From positions 1 through 64,000 of the forward strand of contig NZ_PPTT01000012.1 of assembly GCF_003339815.1 (NCBI RefSeq): DNA of 64,000 nucleotides, read 5' to 3'. The notes beneath the pieces are model-generated. The model saw only the letters and a list, made by a program, of their open reading frames with translations. It had not been told where the DNA came from and did not search any database. Below, in pieces: positions 55,724-62,728 of the stretch. A program made the position numbers and the translations under genes. The DNA comes from Eggerthella sinensis. Lineage in GTDB: Bacteria > Actinomycetota > Coriobacteriia > Coriobacteriales > Eggerthellaceae. Numbering within the stretch: the first letter of the stretch is position 1; each line of letters opens with the position of its first letter.

Positions 55724-55766
55724 AGCATATTTTGCCGCGTTAAGCGAAATACCACCTGAGGTGGTA
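55724..55766 (-). promoter_or_regulatory. Operon 2 promoter with LuxR-box-like dyad
   Basis: TACCACCT (55750-55757), G, AGGTGGTA (55759-55766) is a perfect 17-bp palindrome. On the minus strand a -10 TATGCT (55729-55724) lies downstream, giving a start near 55717, so the dyad is centred at about -41, the standard site for LuxR-type activators. The upstream gene encodes such a regulator. Confidence 0.55.
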
Positions 55767-55791
55767 GACGAATCATCAGGAGAAACGCCCG

Positions 55792-57228
55792 CTACTCCTT
55801 GATACTCTCCTCGGTGCTCTCCACAAGGCCGATCAGCTCCTGCTTGGAATGGATACCCATCTTCTGGTAGATGTTGCGGGCGTGCACCTTCACGGTGCCC
55901 TCCGAGATGAACAGCTTCTCGGCGATGGCCTGCTTGTCCTTGCCGCGCGCCATGAGCGCCACGATCTCGCACTCGCGCTTCGTGAGCTTCCACTGATCGG
56001 CCAGTATGAGACAGCTCTGCTCGAGCGTGAGCCCCACCTGCTCGTCGGAGTCGTCGATGGCCGTCATGCCCCAGCGGGTTTTCAGGTTGCTCGCGTTCAT
56101 GAGGTACATGGCCGACACGAACACGAACAGCAGCAGAAACACGATGAACGCCGGGGGCAGCAGCGTCGGGTCGGCCGCCTGGCCGAAGAAGTGGAACAGC
56201 ATGAGGCCGATGAAGCTGCCCATCATGGCGCCGATCACCACGCCCAGGCTGAGCAGGTAGTAGTCGGAGTCCTGATAGCGAATGAGGTACACGACGAGCG
56301 CGAGGATAGTGGCGGCGAACAGCTGCCGGCCGATGAGGAACAGCAGCGAGCCGCCGTTGAGCGCATGGTTGCCCTCGAGCACGAACAGCGCGATGCCGGC
56401 CGCCATGACGGGCAGGCACATCCGGAACAACGCGCTGTTGAAGCTGCCCCGCAGGTGCAGCAGGATGGCGAAGATGAGCACGGCCGACACGACGAAGGCG
56501 AGCGAGAAGATGACCATCTTCACGTCCGAGGGCATCTTCGCGTCGTCCACGGCGGCCACGACGCCCTCCATCACGCCCGCCATGAGGATGGTGAGCAGCA
56601 GGATCTTCGGCACCTTCTGACCGGGCACCGCCTTGATGCGCGCCGCCCTGCTCGCCGGCTCCGACAGGCGGAAGTACACCAACATGAGCAGCGGGATGAG
56701 GCTCATGAACGCGATGAACACCTCGAGCGGCACGAGGCTCGACAGCGGCGCCACGACGAGCAGCTCGATGCAGCAGGCGATGCTGCAGCGCACCGAGCAG
56801 GTGACGCCCGCGGCAGCCAGGCGCCGCACCACTTCGGGCAGGAAGCACACGCATCCTCCCGACGTGAAGATGACGCACGGCAGGATGAGCCACACCTGAT
56901 GCAGCATGTGCACCGCCACGAGCTGCACGAGCGGGGCCACGGAGGCGCACACGGCCGCCGCCACGAGCACGCGGTCGTTCTCGATGCGCTTGCCGAACAG
57001 CACCGAGGCACCCAACATCACGATGCAGGCCACGAGCGCGACGAACACCGCGATGAAACTGCCCAGCATAGGCAGCGTGATCTGCTCGAGCGCGCGGGCG
57101 GGTATGCGGAAGTTCCGGTAGATGAAGAACACCTCGCACGCCGAAAGGCAGAACACGGCGATGGTGAACGCCTCGTTGTGCGCCGCGAAGAACGATTGCG
57201 CGCGCTTGCGCGCTTTGCCAGCTTCCAT
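55792..57228 (-). CDS. Multi-pass membrane LuxR-type regulator 4
   Basis: A 478-residue protein with about twelve hydrophobic segments (residues 18-395) and a LuxR/GerE helix-turn-helix (LTKRECEIVALMARGKDKQA, SEGTVKVHARNIYQKMGIHS). The ATG at 57228 follows GGGGGAGAGCC. It lies directly upstream of and codirectional with molybdoenzyme operon 2, with a perfect dyad in between, so it probably activates that operon. Its own promoter region contains another dyad (57296-57317). Confidence 0.9.
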   Translation of the reverse strand: MEAGKARKRAQSFFAAHNEAFTIAVFCLSACEVFFIYRNFRIPARALEQITLPMLGSFIAVFVALVACIVMLGASVLFGKRIENDRVLVAAAVCASVAPLVQLVAVHMLHQVWLILPCVIFTSGGCVCFLPEVVRRLAAAGVTCSVRCSIACCIELLVVAPLSSLVPLEVFIAFMSLIPLLMLVYFRLSEPASRAARIKAVPGQKVPKILLLTILMAGVMEGVVAAVDDAKMPSDVKMVIFSLAFVVSAVLIFAILLHLRGSFNSALFRMCLPVMAAGIALFVLEGNHALNGGSLLFLIGRQLFAATILALVVYLIRYQDSDYYLLSLGVVIGAMMGSFIGLMLFHFFGQAADPTLLPPAFIVFLLLFVFVSAMYLMNASNLKTRWGMTAIDDSDEQVGLTLEQSCLILADQWKLTKRECEIVALMARGKDKQAIAEKLFISEGTVKVHARNIYQKMGIHSKQELIGLVESTEESIKE

Positions 57229-57294
57229 GGCTCTCCCCCTGTGGGCTGCGTCCCGCCCCCTCGAGGCAGGTTCCCTCCACCGCAGCCGCTCGTT

Positions 57295-57317
57295 AGTATA
57301 GCCCAAGCGCGCTATAC
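57295..57317 (-). promoter_or_regulatory. Promoter dyad of LuxR regulator 4
   Basis: GTATAGC (57296-57302) and GCTATAC (57311-57317) form an inverted repeat with 8-bp spacing. Read on the minus strand, TATACT (57300-57295) is the -10 and lies within the dyad, so a bound protein would repress. No terminator between the MFS gene end (57410) and this promoter was identified. Confidence 0.5.
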
Positions 57318-57409
57318 GATGAGCCGCAAGCGCACCGATATCCCGCGTTTCAAGAAAACGAGGGGCTATCGGGCGCGGGGGTTACCGGGCGCGGGAGCGG
57401 GCCGTGCGC

Positions 57410-58666
57410 CTACCGTGCGCCGGCGCGCACGGCCGCGCTCGTGCGGGCGCCGGCACGCAGCACGGGGATGGCGCACGCCACGAGCAGCGCGCCCATGCAG
57501 GCGGGCGCGGCGGGGCCCAGCAGCACGTACAGCTGGCCGCCGGCGAGGGGGCCGACGATGCGTGCAAGCGACTGCAGGGACTGGCTCGCGCCGAGCGTCC
57601 GGCCCTGATCGGCTTCGTCGGCCGCCTTCGACAGCATGCCGTTGCACGACGGGCCGAAGATGGAATCGCCGAAACCGTAGGCGAAGACGGCGGCCACGAA
57701 CAGCGGCGGCTGCACCGCAAGCGCCGACGCGGCGATGAGGGCGTACCCGGCCACCTCCGCGCTCATGCCCACGACGGCGATCTGCACGTCGCTCAGCCGT
57801 CGCAGCAAGCGCGGCATGACGAGGCCCTGCGCCACGATGTCCTGCACGCCCAGGATGGAGAACACGAGCCCGATGACGGCGGGGTCCCAAGCGAACACGT
57901 CGAGGCAGAACGGCGAGAAGATGCCCTGCAGCGACCCGGACGCCGTCCACACCAGCAGCGCCCCGCACAGCAGCAGCCCGATGGTGCCGAGGGACAGCAC
58001 GCCCTTCAACTGGGTGAACGGGTTGAGCCGCGCGAGGGGCACGGCGGGGATGCGCGCGGATGCGGCCAGGCTCTCGGGCATGCAGAAGAAGCCGAAGATG
58101 CAGTTGAGCAGCGTGATGCCCGCGCCGAAGAACAGGGGCGTCGAAGCGCCGAACTGCGCGAGCAGACCGCCCATGGCAGGGCCGATGATCACGCCCGCGC
58201 CCGACAGCGCGCTCACCCATCCGAAGTACTTCGTGCGCTCGTCGCGCGGCGTGATGTCGGCGAAGTACGCGAAGATGGTGCCGATGCTGCCGCCCGTGAG
58301 ACCTTCGATGATGCGGCCGACGAACAGCACGCCGAGCGCGCCCCCGATGCCGAGCACGAGGTAGCCCGCGGCGGAACCCAGCAGGCAGACGAGCAGCAGC
58401 GGGCGGCGGCCGAAGCGGTCGCTCAGCGCGCCGAGGCCGGGGGCGACGAGGAACACGCAGGCGGCGTACACCGATACGAGCAGCGTGACCACGGTGGCCT
58501 GCTGCGCCGGGTCGCTCACATAGGGCTGCACGAGAAACGGCAGGACCGGCATGATGATGCTGAAGCCGATGCCACAGAGAAACGTCGACGCGAGACCGAA
58601 CGCGAGGGCTTTCGGGTCGACGGAGTGCCCGGCGCCGCGAGGCGCGCGAGAAGAAGGTGGGAACAT
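57410..58666 (-). CDS. MFS multidrug/TetA-type exporter
   Basis: A 418-residue major facilitator with twelve TM segments. Motif A is GALSDRFGRRPLLL after TM2, and GRIIEGLTGGSIGTIFAYFADITPRDERTKYFG is the TM4-TM5 signature of the DHA1 (TetA/Bmr) drug:proton antiporters. Substrates are unknown. The control region upstream (58667-58840) holds MarR-type operators and separates it from a codirectional marR gene, suggesting a repressor-exporter pair induced by the exported compound. Confidence 0.9.
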   Translation of the reverse strand: MFPPSSRAPRGAGHSVDPKALAFGLASTFLCGIGFSIIMPVLPFLVQPYVSDPAQQATVVTLLVSVYAACVFLVAPGLGALSDRFGRRPLLLVCLLGSAAGYLVLGIGGALGVLFVGRIIEGLTGGSIGTIFAYFADITPRDERTKYFGWVSALSGAGVIIGPAMGGLLAQFGASTPLFFGAGITLLNCIFGFFCMPESLAASARIPAVPLARLNPFTQLKGVLSLGTIGLLLCGALLVWTASGSLQGIFSPFCLDVFAWDPAVIGLVFSILGVQDIVAQGLVMPRLLRRLSDVQIAVVGMSAEVAGYALIAASALAVQPPLFVAAVFAYGFGDSIFGPSCNGMLSKAADEADQGRTLGASQSLQSLARIVGPLAGGQLYVLLGPAAPACMGALLVACAIPVLRAGARTSAAVRAGAR

Positions 58667-58724
58667 GGGAATACCTCGAACCTTGATCGTGTGAAGGGAT
58701 GCAGCGAATCTGCTGCGATGATTG

Positions 58725-58770
58725 TTTCCTAGGACACACGTACTCTAGCACATTATTGATTCCTTGGAAA
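58725..58770. promoter_or_regulatory. Pair of MarR-type operators
   Basis: TTTCCTAGGA (58725-58734) and TTCCTTGGAAA (58760-58770) are two near-palindromes, 35 bp centre to centre, in an AT-rich promoter region between the marR and MFS genes. Both match a TTTCCWWGGAAA pattern. Confidence 0.5.
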
Positions 58771-58840
58771 CATTTATTTTGGTAGAACTACCGGGCGGGG
58801 TGCTGCGGGGGATTTCGGCAGGTTCGGGGCGGCGCGGGCG

Positions 58841-59314
58841 CTACGCGGAGGGGGCTCCGTCGTCGAGCGCGCGCAGCTCGGCCTCGAGATGGGCGCGGTA
58901 GGCATCGGCGAACGCGAGCACGCGTTCGAACTCCTCGTCGCTGAACTGCTGGAACACCGCTTCGTCGCGTCGACCGAACGCCTCGTGGGCCGCATCGTGC
59001 ACGGCAGCCACGTCCCGGCCCTTCGCGGTGAGGGCGACGTAGACTTCCTTCTTATTGTCGGGCTTGCGGTAGGTTTCGACGAGCCCCTTCTCCATGAGCT
59101 TCTTAGTCACTTTGCTGAGCGCGCTCCGCGTCATGCAGAACGCGTCGGCGAGCCTCGTCACGTTGCAGTCATCGTGCTTCGCGAGGTACTCCACGGCGTG
59201 CACCTCCGAGGACGTGTAGCCCCCGAGCCGCTCCTCCATGGTGTGCTTGTTGAGCAGCACGAGCTTGTTCACGAGATCGCTGAAGCTGGTCAGCACGAGT
59301 TCTTCCCTGTTCAC
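58841..59314 (-). CDS. MarR family transcriptional regulator 2
   Basis: A 157-residue winged-helix regulator: YTSSEVHAVEYLAKHDDCNVTRLADAF, MTRSALSKVTKKLMEKGLVETYR and the wing PDNKKEVYVALTAKG. The ATG at 59314 follows AGGGGAGGGCC and lies 12 bases after the gluQ stop, so it may be transcribed with gluQ, then the MFS gene 174 bp further on. It likely represses the exporter through the sites at 58725-58770. Confidence 0.9.
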   Translation of the reverse strand: MNREELVLTSFSDLVNKLVLLNKHTMEERLGGYTSSEVHAVEYLAKHDDCNVTRLADAFCMTRSALSKVTKKLMEKGLVETYRKPDNKKEVYVALTAKGRDVAAVHDAAHEAFGRRDEAVFQQFSDEEFERVLAFADAYRAHLEAELRALDDGAPSA

Positions 59315-59326
59315 GATGGCCCTCCC

Positions 59327-60265
59327 CTAGCGCCAGGTCACTTGGACGAGATCGTCGAACCGCGCGCCGAACGTCGCCACGTCGAAGCCGGCGAGCAGCT
59401 CTTCGGGCGTGGCGGGGTCGCTGGTGGGCGCGAGGCCCGTGATGCCGGCGATGTGGCCGACGACGCCCGCAGGCGTCTTGAAGCGCGCGAGCAAGGCGTC
59501 GAGCGCCGCGTCGCGGTCGCGCTTGGACAGCCGCCGGTCGCGTTCGGCGACGAGCAGCGGGATGTGCGCGTAGACGGGATGCGGCAGGCCGAGCAGCGTT
59601 TGCAGGTGGATTTGCTGCGGCGTGGAGCACAGCAGGTCGACGCCGCGCACGACCGAGTTCACGCCCTGCGCCGCATCGTCCACCACGACGGCAAGCTGGT
59701 AGGCGAAGGCGCCGTCGGAGCGCTGCACGAGGAAGTCGCCGCAGTCCGTGGCGAGGTTCTGCGCGTAGCGGCCCTGCACGAGGTCGTCGAAGGCGACGGC
59801 GGCGTCGGGCACGATGAGGCGCTGCGCCGGCGTGCGCTCCGCCGCGCGGCGGGCGCGCTCGCCCTCCGAGAGGCTGCGGCAGGTGCCGGGATACACGGGC
59901 TTCTCGCCCCGATGCGGGGCCGACGCCGCGTGCAGGTCGGCGCGCGTGCAGAAGCAGGGGTACACGAGCCCGCGCTCGCGCAGCTCGTCGAAGGCCGCCC
60001 GATAGGCTTCCGTGCGGTCGTGCTGGAAGTACGGCCCCTCGTCCCACGTGAGCCCGAGCGCCTCGAAATCGCGCTGCACCGCGTCGACGTACTGCGGCTT
60101 CGAGCGCTCGGCGTCGAGGTCCTCGATGCGCAGGACGATGCGACCGCCCTGCGACTTCGCCACGAGCCACGCGGCAAGCGCCGCGAACACGTTGCCCGCA
60201 TGCATCCGCCCCGTAGGCGAAGGAGCAAACCGCCCCACGACGGGAGCGGGAGCTGCGACTGGCAT
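59327..60265 (-). CDS. gluQ: Glutamyl-queuosine tRNA(Asp) synthetase
   Basis: GluQRS attaches glutamate to queuosine at position 34 of tRNA-Asp; it is a truncated GluRS without an anticodon-binding domain. The 312-residue length fits. The class I signature is FAPSPTGRMHAGN (HIGH-type), then RIEDLDAERSKP and the KMSKS variant RRLSKRD. The zinc-binding cysteines (CFCTRADL ... YPGTC) are present. Queuosine synthesis genes are not in the window. The gene is 21 bases downstream of paaK. Confidence 0.92.
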   Translation of the reverse strand: MPVAAPAPVVGRFAPSPTGRMHAGNVFAALAAWLVAKSQGGRIVLRIEDLDAERSKPQYVDAVQRDFEALGLTWDEGPYFQHDRTEAYRAAFDELRERGLVYPCFCTRADLHAASAPHRGEKPVYPGTCRSLSEGERARRAAERTPAQRLIVPDAAVAFDDLVQGRYAQNLATDCGDFLVQRSDGAFAYQLAVVVDDAAQGVNSVVRGVDLLCSTPQQIHLQTLLGLPHPVYAHIPLLVAERDRRLSKRDRDAALDALLARFKTPAGVVGHIAGITGLAPTSDPATPEELLAGFDVATFGARFDDLVQVTWR

Positions 60266-60285
60266 GTACGTCCTCCGATCCGGTC

Positions 60286-61656
60286 CTACCGCAGATCTTC
60301 CACGTGCTTGGCTTTGCCGGTGGTGCGCTCGATGCCGCCGGGCTCGACGAGCTTCACTTTGACGCCGACGAGCAGCACGCCCTTGAGCTTTTCGGCGATG
60401 GACGCGCGCAGGGCCTCCATGTCCTCGAAGGAGTCGCTGAACGCTTCGGGCTTGAGCTCGACGTGCACGGTCATGCGGTCGAGGCCGTTCGCGTTCTCCA
60501 CGACGATGCGGTAGTGGGGCGTCACGCCGTCGATGCCGGCCAGCACGTCCTCCACCTGCGAGGGGAACACGTTCGTGCCGCGGATGATGAGCATGTCGTC
60601 CGAACGGGCGCGCACCTTCTGCATGCGGGCCGTCGTGCGGCCGCAGGCGCAGGGCTCGGTGATGACGCGCGTCAGGTCGTGCGTGCGGTAGCGCAGCACG
60701 GGGATGGCCTGCTTGCCGAGCGGCGTGAGCACGAGCTCGCCCGTCTCACCCTCGCCCACCGGCTCGCCGGTGTCGGGGTCGACGACCTCCCACAGGAAGT
60801 GGTCTTCGGCGATGTGCTGCATGTCGCGCGCGGCCAGGCATTCGCCCGACACGCCCGGGCCCATGACCTCGGTCAGGCCGTAGTTGTCGGTGCACACGAT
60901 GTGCATGCGGCTCTCGATCTCGGCTTTGAGGCCCGGTGGGCACGGCTCGCCGCCGAACAGGCCCACGCGCAACGGCGAGCGCTCCCAGTCGTAGCCCATC
61001 TTCTCCCCCACCTCGCACACGTGCAGGGCGTAGGACGGCGTGGCCACGAGCACGGTGGTGCCGTAATCCTCGATCATGGCGATGTGCCGCTCGGTGTTGC
61101 CCGACCCGGCGGGAATCATCATGCAGCCCAGCTTCTGCAGCCCGTAGTGCAGGCCGAAGCCGCCGGTGAACATGCCGTAGCCGAACGCCATCTGCGCGCG
61201 GTCTCCGGGCACGACGCCCGCCATCTGCACGAGACGCATGATGCAGTCGGCCCACATGTCCATGTCGCTGGCGTTGTAGCCCACCACGATGGGCTTGCCC
61301 GTGGTGCCCGAGGACGCGTGCAGCTCCACCACCTCGTCGAGCGGCACGGCGAACAGGCCGTACGGGAACGTGTCGCGCAGCGCGGACTTGTCCGTGAACG
61401 GCAGTTTCCGCACGTCGTCGAGGGTCTTGATGTCGGCAGGCGTCACGCCCAGCTCGTCCATGCGGGCGCGGTACCAGGGCACGCGCTCGTACGTCCACGC
61501 CACCTGCGCGATGAGCTTCTCCAGCTGGATGGCGCGGATGCGCTCGCGCGGGGCGCACTCGACGGCGGGGTTGTGGATGGGCAGGTTGGAGAAGTCGCCC
61601 GCCGCGGCGGCGGCGAGCGCCGCCCCCTTCACGGTCATGTCGATCGTATCGGCCAT
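60286..61656 (-). CDS. paaK: Phenylacetate-CoA ligase
   Basis: An adenylate-forming enzyme of 456 residues that interconverts aryl acetate, ATP and CoA with aryl-acetyl-CoA. The P-loop-like SSGTTGKP is at 115-122, with YGLTEVMGPGVSGEC, YRTHDLTRV and RSDDMLIIRGTNVFPSQVE. Next to iorAB it probably runs in the ATP- or acid-producing direction on aryl-acetyl-CoA, as proposed for archaeal and gut fermenters. ATG at 61656 is used; GTG at 61665, overlapping the ACT gene stop, is equally likely. Confidence 0.92.
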   Translation of the reverse strand: MADTIDMTVKGAALAAAAAGDFSNLPIHNPAVECAPRERIRAIQLEKLIAQVAWTYERVPWYRARMDELGVTPADIKTLDDVRKLPFTDKSALRDTFPYGLFAVPLDEVVELHASSGTTGKPIVVGYNASDMDMWADCIMRLVQMAGVVPGDRAQMAFGYGMFTGGFGLHYGLQKLGCMMIPAGSGNTERHIAMIEDYGTTVLVATPSYALHVCEVGEKMGYDWERSPLRVGLFGGEPCPPGLKAEIESRMHIVCTDNYGLTEVMGPGVSGECLAARDMQHIAEDHFLWEVVDPDTGEPVGEGETGELVLTPLGKQAIPVLRYRTHDLTRVITEPCACGRTTARMQKVRARSDDMLIIRGTNVFPSQVEDVLAGIDGVTPHYRIVVENANGLDRMTVHVELKPEAFSDSFEDMEALRASIAEKLKGVLLVGVKVKLVEPGGIERTTGKAKHVEDLR

Positions 61657-61661
61657 ATCGC

Positions 61662-62096
61662 TCACCGACCCTCGCCGGTGACGGGGCGCGCGAGATCGTC
61701 CTGCCCGATGAGCTCCACCGGCTTAGCCGCCAGCAGCTCCTCGGCGCGGGCCAGGTCCTTCACGGACAGCGCGATGTAGGTGGAGATGAGCGAATAGCTG
61801 TACGTCACGTTGATGCCGCAGTCGGCCATGATGCCCATGACGCGCGCGAGCTCGCCCGGCGTGTCGTCGAGGCGCGCGCACAGCACGTCCGAGCTCGTGG
61901 CGGCGGCGCCCATGTCGCGCAGCACGGCGAGCGCCTTGTCGGGCGCGTCCACGATGAACCGCACGATGCCGTAATCGCCCGTGTCCGAGGCGCTGTAGCC
62001 GCGCACGCTCACGCCGGCCTCCTCGAACGCGTCGAGCACGCGACGCAGATGACCGGGACGGCTTTCCAGGAACACGCTGATCTGCTGGACGCTCAT
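61662..62096 (-). CDS. Tandem ACT domain protein
   Basis: A 144-residue protein made of two ACT domains (about 4-70 and 72-140): QISVFLESRPGHLRRVLDAFEEAGVSV and LCARLDDTPGELARVMGIMADCGINV. ACT pairs bind amino acids and act as allosteric sensors. Between iorB and paaK it probably senses an aromatic amino acid, a frequent neighbour of these genes. It overlaps iorB by 4 bases (ATGA). Confidence 0.9.
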   Translation of the reverse strand: MSVQQISVFLESRPGHLRRVLDAFEEAGVSVRGYSASDTGDYGIVRFIVDAPDKALAVLRDMGAAATSSDVLCARLDDTPGELARVMGIMADCGINVTYSYSLISTYIALSVKDLARAEELLAAKPVELIGQDDLARPVTGEGR

Positions 62097-62728
62097 GCCC
62101 TCTGCGCCCCTTCCCCGTCGCTGCCGGCGGCCGCACGCTGCGACGCCGCGCCCTGCGCGAAGGCGAGGCCCGCGCGGAACGCCGCCTGGTTGGCTTCGAC
62201 CGTCTTCGGCGGCACGCGGCGCGCGATGACGCGCTCCCACGCATCCTGCGCGAAGTCGAGGCGCGTGGCAAGCGCGCCCAGCAGCACGACGTTCACCGAC
62301 TTCGGCGAACCCACCTCAGTTGCGATCTGGCTCGCCGGAATGAGCGTGGCGCCGGCCTCGGCCAGGCGCTCGCAGGCGCCCTCGGGCATGGAGGCGCGCC
62401 CGATGAGCACGGGCAGCGGCTGGATGGACTCGTCGGCCACCAGCAGGTAGCCGCCCTCGCGCACGTTGGGCAGGTTGCGCAGGGCCTCGGTGGTCTCGAA
62501 CGACACGACGCAGTCGGCGCATCCCTCGTCGGACACCATGGAGCGCACGGGGTCCTTGCCGAAGCGCACGACGGTGGTCACCGCGCCGCCGCGCTGCGAC
62601 ATGCCGTGGATTTCGGACACCTTCGCATCGTAGCCCGATTCCAACGCGGCATGCGCCAGCAGGTCGGCCGCGAGAATGGTGCCCTGGCCGCCCACGCCGC
62701 ACAGAAGCACGGTAGTCGCGTTACTCAT
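62093..62728 (-). CDS. iorB: Indolepyruvate:ferredoxin oxidoreductase, beta subunit
   Basis: The beta subunit, with IorA, oxidatively decarboxylates aryl pyruvates to aryl-acetyl-CoA and reduces ferredoxin. The 211-residue protein has the 2-oxoacid oxidoreductase gamma-domain fold: LLCGVGGQGTILAADLLAHAAL and HGMSQRGGAVTTVVRFG, both family constants. It overlaps iorA by 8 bases and the ACT gene by 4, so the four genes are one tight operon. Confidence 0.94.
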   Translation of the reverse strand: MSNATTVLLCGVGGQGTILAADLLAHAALESGYDAKVSEIHGMSQRGGAVTTVVRFGKDPVRSMVSDEGCADCVVSFETTEALRNLPNVREGGYLLVADESIQPLPVLIGRASMPEGACERLAEAGATLIPASQIATEVGSPKSVNVVLLGALATRLDFAQDAWERVIARRVPPKTVEANQAAFRAGLAFAQGAASQRAAAGSDGEGAQRA

